64,000 nt of DNA from positions 16,386,001-16,450,000 of the forward strand of contig NC_060246.1 of assembly GCF_921293095.1 (NCBI RefSeq), given 5' to 3'. Below are positions 13,201 through 22,132 of this stretch, piece after piece. A program made the position numbers and the translations under genes. How positions within the stretch are numbered: position 1 is the stretch's first letter; each line of letters opens with the position of its first letter. The stretch comes from Ischnura elegans (Eukaryota; Arthropoda; Insecta; Odonata; Coenagrionidae). The notes under the pieces were generated by a model that made no database searches, had not been told where the DNA came from, and saw only the letters and a list, made by a program, of their open reading frames with translations.

Positions 13201-16200
13201 GGAAGGTTAATTGGTAATACCCCTGGGTCAGGGTCTCCAACTCCATCTCGGCCGATGTTTCGATGTATGAGTTATCCATCGTCATCAAGGCATTCCTTCC
13301 TGTTATATAATAATTAGTAACCTTCCATGAACTTCACGTTATTTCTTGCTCACAAAAATCCTACCTTTTGGAGACAAGTCCCGAAGAGACGGATTAGAAC
13401 TTGCTCAAAATTTCATTTGCATGACGGAAATTTCCGTTTTACGCAGTGAATGATGATCATTTGCAAGATTATTCGAATGATGATTCAAATGAAAATTCAC
13501 CATGTAAAACGAACTTAAATGTATGAGCATGTGAATGAACACGAAAATGCTTTGTGTAACCACCCAATTCGTGTGAATGCATGAACAGAAAATAGAACCT
13601 GTTCTAATTTGGTTCATGCATTCGTACATGTTCCGTTCCGGTCCTTAAAAATCATTCATGCAAACAGGCATTCACTGGTACACGGGTTAATGTATCGAGT
13701 AAACTGGCCGTAACTCTAAACTTCCCAAATTAATTTCAAAATTATTGGTAATTTGAAAAAGTTTCATAAGTACTTTCTGAGTGGAAATGCTTTGTTTTAT
13801 AAAACCAAAAGGATCATCTGAAGAGCAAAGCATATTATTTGAGCAATTGAAATCACAGGATTGTTAGCTTAACATGACAGAAGTCAACTCTGTTCTTCAA
13901 TTGACATATAAGCATCCTGGTGGGGCTTTAAAGAATATAGAATAACTAATATTATCACCTTTACCCCAATATTTGCCTCAATGGTGACTTTTAGTTGGCC
14001 TGAGTCACTTGTGTGGAAATATTGCCTCCCTGTTACTTTTGATCCAGATATTTTAGTAGTATTTGAGTAAAAAGAAAGGAGCTAAATTTGGAGAAATAAC
14101 AAAATGTAGTATGAAGTCAGCAGTGAGGAGTATTTAATTCTATAAATCTCATCCTAAACATGTACTTAATTTACCAAATAAGCTTTTAATAAATGTATGT
14201 ATATTTTTCTGTTTACAGAAATTGGTGTGAACATGCAGCCTAGCTCCGTTGTGAAGTACAACTTTGTTGGCAGCTATCGCTCGACCATTTCTGAGAAAAT
14301 CAGAGTGGGATTCACGACCACCAACCCCAAAGGTTTCTTACTCGGGATGTTTTCAGACATATCCGGCGAGTACATGATAATAATGATTTCCAACAGTGGT
14401 AAGTGCTTCAACATCCTGGGAGTGTTTGCAATAATTTCTACTTTGTTTTTTGTCAAGTATTTTTATTATTACTATCCACCTTTTCATCTCAGGGTGGTAT
14501 TTTCAATGTGAATCGCGTCATAAAAGACTATCGCAGAGGGCTAAGCGTAGGGTGGGGGGGAGGAGGGGTGCTTTTGGGAGGGGAGGGAGAAAGAAGCAAG
14601 ATAGTTAAGGATAGTCATTCACGAGGCTTGAGTCAGCATGGACCAAAATATCTAATTCTTCTAGGTTGTCTAATCTCCATCTCTTCCTCTCCACATCCCA
14701 ATGATAAAACTTCCCAACAAAAACTCCCCATAATAAAACTTCCTTGGTAAAAATATAGTAAATCTATAAAAATACTGATAGACTAAATACCTATTTGTGT
14801 ACTGTAAAACTTCAATTTTACACACCTTGATTTTATGTAGTAATAGTATCTAAGTGTGGCTGGTGCACCTTAGATGGAGTTGCCCCTTCATCATCTCTGG
14901 ATTTTACATCCTTATAATTTATGCAGCACCCATATTTTGGTCCATTTTACTGCAAATAATCAAGGTTTTACTGTGGTTTCATTTCAACGTGTTTTGTAAC
15001 TGGGAATTTTCCTTTCTGTGGAGGTAACATGACCAGCTGTGATTGAAAAATATTCCTGGCGGTGAAACTCTCCCCTTCTCATGCACCAACAGATTTATTC
15101 ATTTTCGCTAGGTGGGTCAGAATTGGGAGATATTGGATACGGCCACCAAGTTTTTCCATTCCATATTGTATTACGAGAGAGGTTTGTAATTATACGTTAA
15201 GCATTTCAGACTTCTTCTAATAGTTCCTGAGCTGACCACTTTCAAACACCAATGAGCCTTTTGTTAATTTTTTCCACCAGTGTACTTTCCACTCAGTTTT
15301 ATAATTACCCCAATTGATTTCAACAGCACTGCATCATTTTCATTTTGGGGAGTCAAAAATCTATAACTTTCTCTATATTGATCTTACCTTATCGTGGTAA
15401 ATAAGTTTTTTCTTTCCCATGACCACATAATTAAGGGTAAATATGATAAGAATTTGTGATTTGGATGAAATTTTTTAATTATGGCGGTTTATTATATTTT
15501 TTTCGTTTAGCTTAGCATAAATGTATTGGTTTCAACTTCAAAAATTTTCCGAGTTTTACAAAAATGTTATTAAGAAAAAATAAAATATTGTAATATTGTG
15601 GTAATTGGTGTCCTTTTGGTGATCAGTCAGGAAAATTGGTAAAGTGTTCGGGAATAGTCAGGTTTAAAAAAAAATTGATATCACTTGCCACCCTGTGTTA
15701 TATTCCATGCACATGAGATACACAATGTGGAAGTTGTTGCCAGATTATTTGTTGGAACAATTGATTGTGAAAACCATTTCAACAACTTATTTTTGAAGCA
15801 TCACTGTTATACTGTGCAAATGATATTTTTGCTGTGAAGTAATTAATCACCTATTACTGATGTTGGTACTTCATTTGTTTTCTTTGTATTATTCCAGGCC
15901 ACTTACGAATAATTTTTGACTTTGGTTATGAAAGACAGGAGGTTATATTCCCAAACCAGAATTTTGGACTAGGGCAGTATCATGATGTCCGAATAAGCCG
16001 AGAAGATTCTGGATCCAAGCTTGTTATACAGGTGAGTTGCTTCTTATTCTGATTACCTCTTGCCAAGCATAATGTATAATTTAGTTTAATTTTCTATCAA
16101 ATAGGACAGTTGAAAATACATACATACATTACTCATGGATACTATTGATTTGACTTCTTAATTTTTGTGTGATAATCTCTTATTCCCTTATCTGTCTAAG

Positions 16201-19200
16201 TGTTCACCCTTTTAGTTGTCTGCTCATGTTTCAGCAAGACTTTTTATTGAATGTTATATCACATTACATGCTATTGATATTACTTTTCACTGACTTAAAC
16301 CGATAAGAAATGTCACTTTTATTTTAATTTATGCTTATTTTCCTTTATAAACTTTAATTTACTCAATGAAGTTAGTTGTAGATGTAATGGGACAGTTGTT
16401 TTATTATTTCATTTTAATGGTTTTTTTTATTAAAATGTGGGTAATCAAGTTATGATTTTCTTTCACAGGTTGATAATTATGAGCCTTATGTTACAAAATT
16501 CAATATTAAAGCTTCAGCAGATGCACAATTCAATAATATTCAGTACATGTACATTGGGAAGAATGAAAGTATGACCGAGGGATTCATTGGATGCATCTCA
16601 CGAGTGGAATTTGATGATATATACCCCCTCAAGCTGCTGTTCCAGGAGAATGGCCCCTCGTACATCAGCACTCTTGGCAGTGAGTTTGACATTTACTCTT
16701 TTGGTTTTATGGTTGTCCTCTTGGCACTACTAATGCAAGGTAGGTCTTTTCCATGACTAAGATTAGACCTATTTTACGCATGATGTCACTGTGCCGCCAT
16801 TCATGCAAAAGGTAGACAAAAATGTAAATAAATAAATTGAGATGCATGGGCAACTTGAGCATTAGAACTGAATTTGCGAATTAAGGCTTAAACAATTCAA
16901 TTCCTAAAAACATCAGAATGGTGTCTGCGCTCATGTTTAATTCAAGGTTTGGCTCTACAATATATATTAGTTTGGTTGTATTAGATTCATGCCCAATTTT
17001 AGTAGACATTGTAGTTGGCAGCAAAAATAAACTATCCACTGATATGTCGATTACTGAAGTTGGCAAAACCACCCAGACAAAGCTAAGCTAAGCTTCTAAC
17101 TCTTCATGTTCTGCATTCCTCGGGTGTTTTTGCTGTGATGGTTTGCCCTCCTGCCCCACGGCAGACCTAATCTTCTCTTCATTTTTTTAAATTGTGAAGA
17201 GAAAATAGGTAGATAAATTAATTACGTCACTCTTGTATTGCTCTATTATTTTAATTTTCTCTACTTGTTTTGCATTTTATGGCCATGGTGTCTACCTTTA
17301 AATGCTTTCTATTCACACAACTCATGGATGTGCAGATATGCTGTCGACTGCTTTCTGCCGCCATAGGAACAATAGAAGATTGAGCATTAGGAAATGTTTA
17401 TACCACAATATTTTCACCAAAATGAAGTACTTATTTATCGAATGGCAGTTTACCTCATGAATTTGAGATTGAGCTCTCCATGTTAACTTCATTTCTAACA
17501 GATCACCAGCAATTACTGAGATTAGGGACTCTTGGTGAAGGTTTTCTGGAGATGGAAACTCTCGCTATAGGGAGTGCATACACCAAAAGGGCCTGGTAAA
17601 AACAAATTTTTTTTCATGATATAATCATAGGGTCAGTTGACGGTGCTTCAGCTATCTCTCGTAATAGTGGAGGTATTGCAATAGCCTGTACTCGCTTTAA
17701 CGTGGTTGCACTGTATTTGAGTTATTATATCACACAGCAATCAGTTTACTTACCTTATATTTCATTATTCAAGCATTACTTATACCTAAAAAGTGTAGTG
17801 ACTCATAGGTTGTGAATTATTCCTGTCTCGCATAAATGCCATTCAATATCTTACTTGACCGCTGTATTTTGAGTGGTAACAAAATTGTGAGCATTCTTAA
17901 TAATTCGGATTATAATTGATTCCTGGAAATAACTAAATCAAATTTTTGGGCAAAGGGTTGTATATTCCGTGCTTCACATATATAAATAGTGAAATCATTC
18001 TTGTGTTAATGAAAATGTTCCTGTACTGTTTCTGTTGCAACCAATGAAGTCCTGCAAATCTTTTAAGATCTAAATGATTGCTAGAGATACGTGAAAATAG
18101 CACTTTAATTTTAATTTTATAGTACTTTCAATTACAGTCTATAGCACTTTTTAGCATCTATTTTTTCTTTATTTTCATAATGTAGCACTAGCAGTTAAGG
18201 ACAAAGTATGAGGAAACGTAGTTATTTGAAAAAATACGGAATGTTTTAAATAATTATGGAGGTTAACAATAATAAATTATGGAATAAGACGTAAAGTAAA
18301 TAATTGAAATTGATATTAGTAGTCTGAATATAATTTACACTTGTTGAATATCAACATTGAACAAGTTTCAAAACTTCCTTCCTTCAACCGGTTGCGTCTG
18401 TCAGTCACAATAAGATTGTACTGGCTTAAAAACCTCTCAGCAAACCTCTGTCCTGATTGTTTGGAGTGCAGCATTACCAAACTCAGTTTTTCCAGGCGGA
18501 TGGCAAGAAATATTTTCTTAACATCGCAGAAGCTACCAGGGTTCTCTCTTTAGCAGCTGCCGATGAAAGTACATGTAGCCATGCCAATGAAAATACATGT
18601 AGCCATAAAGCAGTAATGCCCAACGTCCAGTGGCACAGCAAGGGGCAGGCTCGGCACTACATTTATGAATTTTGCCATTGAAAAGACAAATTTGCAGTTT
18701 AAATATCTTAAAAGTCCAGTCATCCTATGCTGCTATTATTCACGAGTGTCGCATTCATATCGCATGTATCGCATATGCAATGTTCACGCATCACTAATGA
18801 TTACTACTAATTTCCATTAATCCTCTGGGTAGACTAGTAACTATTAATAACTCATCTTTTGTATTTATTTAAATTTGAGTTGTTTATCGTGCAGTGAATG
18901 AGAGCATGGTTAGGTTTAAGATGTGCTCCTTGTTCAGAAATGGTGTTTCACTCAGTATCACATGTTGATATGTGTATTTATCGGTAGAAATATTAGACTT
19001 GGACTAACATTTTGTAATGATTAGCTATTTGAGGCTTTTGGGGAATTTTCATTTCTACATTCTTCTTATTCTGTATTTAGTAGAGGCTAATGCAGCATTG
19101 ACATTTTTGTTCAGTAAAAATATTATTTTTCATGCAAGCCTATGGTTATATTCAAATTAACCTTTGCTTCTAGTTCTGATCGATTTACCCTTGTTGATTC

Positions 19201-22132
19201 AAAATCGTGAATGCACTCCAATGATGTCACCACTAAGTGCAGAATGACCTACCTGTTATTAGTAGTACCATGGTTGTCCTTTTGTGTATCCCAACTCAAA
19301 TTCCAACTCCTAAATCCTGTACCTGAACCCTTCAGGTGTGAGGAATGTGTCGATGGATTAATGTTGGGAAAAAAATACCCTTTTTCCATATCTTCATTCC
19401 GACTCTGGATCCCTGCCCCTCCTATCTTTGAGACCCCAAAAATTTCTTGAGAGGGATGGTTGGAAATCCTCCTTCCCTACGTCCATCACTCGCTCTTAAT
19501 GGGCCGCATTTCTTTGCCATGAACCTAGAACCTGCCTTCCATGTGTCCTGATATTTTCACTTGAAATAAATGAATATCAAGGGATGTATTTGGTGTTTGT
19601 GGTATCAAATCAATGAGAATATTACACAAATCTATGAAGTATGTATTTGGATCTAATGATCAATGAATGGAAAAATACCCTCTCAAATTCTTGATATTAT
19701 ATTCTTAAAGTATTGCAGTTAAAGAATATTTGTAAAGACAGTCAGTAAATTATTTAAATTTTTATTGTGATAGTAAATTGTTTAAAAATTTAAACATCAT
19801 AACAAAAATTTGGTCACATATTTGGGTCATTCAAAGCTGTGGTATAAAAATAAGGCGTCTAACATTTGGTTTTGTAAATTCCTTCGTATAATATTGATGT
19901 TGAAAATTTTGTGTTTCGGGCGAAGTTAGAACAGTGCTGAACAGCTTTAGTTTAGCAGTGGATATATCAAATATGTAATGGACAATTTAGCTCCATAACC
20001 TGATGTTTGCATAAATTAAGTGAAGCTATTTTTTACATCTCTTGTTGCCTCAAATTATTTCTAAAATAATCAAATACAGGCATCCCCCGAGTTACGTAAG
20101 ATATGTGTTCCGGCAGACTCTGCGTAAGTCGAAATTTACGTAAGTCGAACCTTTGCGTTAGTGCTTCAGAGATTGCGATCGGCGTGGTGAAATTCTCAGC
20201 GGAGAAATGCACGGTAAATTCTTGGTGAAGTTTCTTTCAATTCACTGCGATATTCATGAACTCTAACGCGTATTCTTGCGTTATTAGATACAAAATCGAT
20301 AAACATTAATATAGTCTGAGAGTTGCATCTCGAGCATTGCCAATCAAAATGCGTAATATTATTCCCAGAGTTTACCGATTGCGTGGATTCTGGAAAGTAC
20401 GGTATCTCAACGCTACATTACTAAACTAAATACTTAAATTGATTCATTATGTTATACTGCGATCAAAGGGCTCAAAGAATGCATCGTCTACCAACCTATA
20501 ATCATTATATCTTCTGCCTTTAATATATTATATCGATCGATGAATCTGGTGGTTTCTTTGTCACAGTTAATACACGTAGGAGGAGTGTCTAGGATTACGA
20601 GCAAATAACACACAAAAAAATAACAGTAAATTACTATATTCTTAGATACATTCACACGCACATACACTCAATCTTTCACGCACGGAAACATACTTTCATT
20701 CTCTCAATAAAATAACGTGAAAATATCGTCATTTGAATATTTACTTTGCTGGAAACATCGAAGAGTATTTCCAAAGCACGAAGCTAATTAAAAGTGAGCT
20801 TTTATTCAGCCAACTCCGTCATTAACGTGCAACAAAGTTAGAGGGGAAAAGCTTTCAATGACGCAATATTCATTTACAGTTGCACACTATATGAGAGAAT
20901 GAGAAAATGCAGCTTCATAAAATTTTCCGCCAGAAACATGTAAACAATTACGCAATTAATATCGTGTGTCAACTTTTTCTTAACTTTTTCGCGGCGTTCA
21001 TTGCCAACACTCAAAATTTCAATGCTGTTACATGGGTACTAATCAATTCTTTTCCGCAATAAAGATTTCTGCTTGAACTTCATTTTCTTTTAATTATATA
21101 GATGGAAATGTCCAAACTTAAGGATACAATTTTTAATTAGTTGAAAGTCGGAGTTCAGGTGTGCGTGCTGTATAACATATTGTATCATACCGGAATGAGT
21201 GCAACCACCTCCATCGCTAGAACTGCAAATTTTCACGTTGATTGCTGACTTGGGATTTATAAGGGATTTTTCTATAGAACTTAATGAAAATTCCTTCGAG
21301 GAATGACAAAAACGGGTCACTTTGTTATTTTTAGCATGTAAAAACCTCGATAACTATTCGATATTTTTTCTACCATAGGTTGTGCGAGCTAATATCTACT
21401 TCTTCGCGCTCGCATTCGAAAATTAACGTAATCCTTTGAAATACGGTTATCGCTTACGTAAGTACGGATTTACGTAAGTCGAGACATACGTAACCCGGGG
21501 GATGCCTGTATACAATTTTCATGTCAGTTGGAGAGTATCAGTCTTGCTCCTTATCATTATAAATTAATCTAGGGCTGGACTGTACAAAATTGTTAATTAT
21601 AGGCTGTGTAATTATTGTGAAACATGAAGGATGCAGCTGTCACTGTGGACTTTAATGTATTATTTTCTTCTGCGTGCTTGTAGCACCAGTAAATGAAGAC
21701 TTCTGTGGAGTTGAGCCAGTCACCCATCCTCCTGAGATAATCGAGACACGACCTCCCCCAGAGGTGGATGAGGACAGGCTGAGATCTATCTATCGACGCA
21801 CTGATTCTGCAATCCTTGGAGGTAAGGTTTCCTGTCTTTACTTTTATCTCTCCCCGGCCTCATCATCCCCTTTATTTCATTATCTCAATTTGATTATTTC
21901 TCTGTCTTTCTGTCACCTCTGTATTGCATTTCTTTCTGCAGGAGTCCTAGCCATTATTTTCCTGGCCCTTGTAATAATGGCAGTTTTGATTGGGCGCTAC
22001 TTTGCGCGCCACAAGGGTGAGTACCTGACACAAGAGGACAAAGGAGCTGATGGGGCACCTGATCCTGATTCTGCCGTCGTTCGTGCTGCCACTGGGCACC
22101 AGGTACAAAGGAGGAAGGAGTGGTTCATCTGA
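1059..22132 (+). CDS. Nrx-IV: Neurexin IV (Caspr/CNTNAP family), C-terminal 542 residues in 11 exons
   Basis: Spliced CDS: join(1059..1205, 2623..2793, 8191..8308, 8425..8525, 10650..10754, 12033..12164, 14219..14398, 15898..16031, 16469..16679, 21684..21821, 21942..22132). All junctions are GT-AG and phases agree, giving 542 residues plus stop. Order in the partial protein: end of the fibrinogen-like region (1-49), LamG (about 50-214), EGF with six cysteines (215-258), LamG (259-433), acidic/proline-rich stalk (434-479), membrane helix (about 481-498) and a 44-residue tail. The tail begins RHKGEYLTQED, a juxtamembrane motif of the kind that binds protein 4.1/Coracle FERM domains, and ends in EWFI, a hydrophobic C-terminus suited to PDZ binding. 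Family knowledge: Nrx-IV is a septate-junction adhesion receptor in epithelia and glia. The N-terminal discoidin, LamG and EGF parts lie left of the window. Identification as insect Nrx-IV rather than another Caspr-like protein rests on recognised sequence and was not searched. Confidence 0.93.
1206..2622. other. Nrx-IV intron, 1.4 kb
   Basis: AT-rich intron sequence between exons a and b. I see no gene, no transposon ends and no notable structure. Confidence 0.7.
2623..2793 (+). CDS. Nrx-IV: Nrx-IV exon b: start of LamG domain
   Basis: Acceptor ttcacag ends at 2622 and donor GTGAGT starts at 2794. It contains NVVTFRVTDATINLPAFD and the typical LamG pattern of aromatic/Phe-Lys-Thr followed by a Ser-rich strand (IYFEFKTTKESAVFIHSKG). 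Phase 1 on both sides. Confidence 0.93.
4539..4802. mobile_element. hAT-type MITE, exact 8-bp target duplication
   Basis: A 264-bp non-autonomous element. Its imperfect terminal inverted repeats start CAGTGTCGCCGAC at the left and CAGGGGTGCTGAC (reverse complement of the right end). It is flanked by identical 8-bp copies of ctcctgct (4531-4538 and 4803-4810), the duplication length expected of hAT insertion. Internal G- and C-runs lie just inside each end. No transposase. Confidence 0.8.
5930..6371. repeat. pogo/Tigger-like MITE ends
   Basis: Two adjacent right-hand ends resembling pogo/Tigger elements. The first closes at 6193 (reverse complement begins TACAGTAAACTCTTGATTTT, with repeated 'acgaa' subterminal motifs). 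The second closes at 6371 (reverse complement TACAGGCGGTCCCCAACTAT). Both are followed by TA. I could not find matching left ends, so they are probably truncated copies. Confidence 0.4.
7632..8083 (-). mobile_element. 5'-truncated LINE, C-terminal reverse transcriptase tail, with TSD
   Basis: On the minus strand the 452-bp insert encodes the end of a non-LTR reverse transcriptase: an ORF of 145 codons (7656-8093, reaching into the flank) with LLYGSEAWTM, EAFEMWCYRRMM, NEEVLRRVGEKR and GHILRHDG, typical of insect endonuclease-reverse-transcriptase elements. Its 3' end is an (ATG)n tail, visible as catcatcat at 7629-7640. It is flanked by 12-bp direct repeats ccactgtcacat at 7620-7631 and 8084-8095, the target-site duplication. 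Truncation at the 5' end and a simple-repeat tail are classic LINE retrotransposition marks. The same family recurs at 35278-35440 and 61340-61910. Confidence 0.88.
8191..8308 (+). CDS. Nrx-IV: Nrx-IV exon c: middle of LamG domain
   Basis: Acceptor tatgtag ends at 8190; donor GT at 8309. It encodes the LamG strand LQFQYMAG and the conserved DDNWHSVLVERN segment, which matches the D-x-x-W-H-x-V motif of LamG folds. Enters in phase 1, leaves in phase 2. Confidence 0.93.
8425..8525 (+). CDS. Nrx-IV: Nrx-IV exon d: late LamG strands
   Basis: Separated from the previous exon by an intron of only 116 bp. Acceptor acag ends at 8424 and donor GTAAGT starts at 8526. It encodes KEARMVVDGALKAEV, the LamG strand carrying the V-D-G motif. 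Phase 2 in, phase 1 out. Confidence 0.92.
8526..10649. other. Nrx-IV intron, 2.1 kb
   Basis: AT-rich intron. A moderately GC-rich segment near 9720-9860 stands out from its surroundings and may be an old SINE-like insertion, but I could not fix its ends. No exon fits between exons d and e in phase. Confidence 0.6.
10650..10754 (+). CDS. Nrx-IV: Nrx-IV exon e: end of LamG domain
   Basis: Acceptor gatgcag ends at 10649 and donor GTAAGT starts at 10755. It encodes GYVGCIRSLLLNG, the signature closing strand of a LamG domain with its disulphide cysteine. Phase 1 on both sides. Confidence 0.93.
10755..12032. other. Nrx-IV intron, 1.3 kb
   Basis: AT-rich intron; I see nothing in it beyond a pyrimidine run (11970-11985) near the acceptor. 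Confidence 0.65.
12033..12164 (+). CDS. Nrx-IV: Nrx-IV exon f: EGF-like domain
   Basis: Acceptor attcacag ends at 12032; donor GTATGA starts at 12165. The 44-codon exon is symmetric (phase 1-1) and carries one EGF module: six EGF cysteines (KC, PC, TC, YTC, DC, IC) with the NPCLNNGTC core, preceded by one extra cysteine that probably closes the preceding LamG. Confidence 0.94.
12165..14218. other. Nrx-IV intron, 2.1 kb
   Basis: AT-rich intron containing a small inverted-repeat element at about 13190-13335. Otherwise featureless. Confidence 0.6.
13190..13335. repeat. Inverted-repeat element with CGATG/CATCG core (copy 1)
   Basis: Flanking arms GGAAGGTTAATTGGTAAT (left) and ATTAGTAACCTTCC (right) are inverted copies. 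The core read on the minus strand is CTTGATGA, then CGATG, a 10-nt loop, CATCG and AAACATCGGC. A related core lies in MNS1 intron 2 (33320-33434). Penelope-like elements are known to carry hammerhead-like motifs, and this core resembles one imperfectly. The family assignment is inference. Confidence 0.45.
14219..14398 (+). CDS. Nrx-IV: Nrx-IV exon g: start of last LamG domain
   Basis: Acceptor gtttacag ends at 14218; donor GTAAGT starts at 14399. It encodes the first strands of the membrane-proximal LamG, including IRVGFTTTNPKGFLLGMFSD, the usual F-x-T-x-x-P-x-G-x-L-L pattern. Phase 1-1, 60 codons. Confidence 0.94.
14399..15897. other. Nrx-IV intron, 1.5 kb
   Basis: Ordinary AT-rich intron with one G-rich tract (about 14553-14590). 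No exon or transposon end found. Confidence 0.65.
15898..16031 (+). CDS. Nrx-IV: Nrx-IV exon h: middle of last LamG domain
   Basis: Acceptor attccag ends at 15897; donor GTGAGT starts at 16032. It encodes LRIIFDFGYER and the H-D-V-R-I-S-R strand that replaces the usual W-H-x-V LamG motif. Phase 1 in, phase 0 out. Confidence 0.93.
16032..16468. other. Nrx-IV intron, 0.4 kb
   Basis: AT-rich intron, nothing notable. Confidence 0.7.
16469..16679 (+). CDS. Nrx-IV: Nrx-IV exon i: end of last LamG domain
   Basis: Acceptor tttcacag ends at 16468. The donor is GTGAGT at 16680-16685, so the exon ends after CTT GGC A. It encodes YMYIGKNESMTEGFIGCISR, the LamG closing motif, then a conserved Leu-rich stretch. 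Reading through the donor would add 26 residues, partly hydrophobic, before a stop (see findings). Confidence 0.93.
17430..17713 (-). mobile_element. Partial pogo/Tigger-like MITE, same family as 41299-41881
   Basis: Read on the minus strand it starts TACAGTGCAACCACGTTAAA and follows the MITE at 41299-41881 for about 280 bp, including the shared segments ATTACGAGAGATAGC and GATCTGTTAGAAATGAAG. The terminal TA is at 17714-17715. The far end is missing or too diverged to place. Confidence 0.75.
20077..21508. mobile_element. pogo/Tigger-type MITE, 1.43 kb, TA target duplication
   Basis: Terminal inverted repeats CAGGCATCCCCCGAGTTACG (left) and CGGGGGATGCCTG (right end) with one mismatch near the tip, flanked by TA at 20075-20076 and 21509-21510. 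Subterminal repeats of the type 'ttacgtaagtcga' occur just inside both ends. CAG... ends with TA duplication are characteristic of pogo/Tigger elements of the Tc1/mariner superfamily. No transposase frame is visible inside, so it is non-autonomous. Confidence 0.85.
21684..21821 (+). CDS. Nrx-IV: Nrx-IV exon j: juxtamembrane stalk
   Basis: Acceptor cttgtag ends at 21683; donor GTAAGG starts at 21822. It encodes DFCGVEPVTHPPEI and a proline/acidic stalk (RPPPEVDEDRLRS), the region between the last LamG and the membrane in Nrx-IV. It follows a 5-kb intron that holds two MITEs. Phase 1-1. Confidence 0.92.
21942..22132 (+). CDS. Nrx-IV: Nrx-IV last exon: membrane helix and cytoplasmic tail
   Basis: Acceptor ctgcag ends at 21941. 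The exon begins with about 18 hydrophobic residues (VLAIIFLALVIMAVLIG), then the basic RYFARHKG stop-transfer and the tail GEYLTQEDKGADGAPDPD, ending KEWFI and TGA at 22130-22132. The length and sequence of the tail fit Drosophila Nrx-IV as I remember it. Known family role: the 4.1-binding motif recruits Coracle to septate junctions. Confidence 0.95.

Larger units (their letters stand above)
16680..21683. other. Nrx-IV intron, 5.0 kb, with two pogo/Tigger-like MITEs
   Basis: Separates the last LamG exon from the stalk exon. It carries a partial MITE (about 17430-17713) and a complete 1.4-kb MITE (20077-21508). The rest, including open frames around 18341-18681 and 19211-19450, shows no recognisable protein. 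Confidence 0.65.

Noticed and set aside
18341..18681. Overlapping 70- and 74-codon frames in the 5-kb Nrx-IV intron
   Set aside because: No splice signals in the right phase and no domain. Exons i and j already join in phase.
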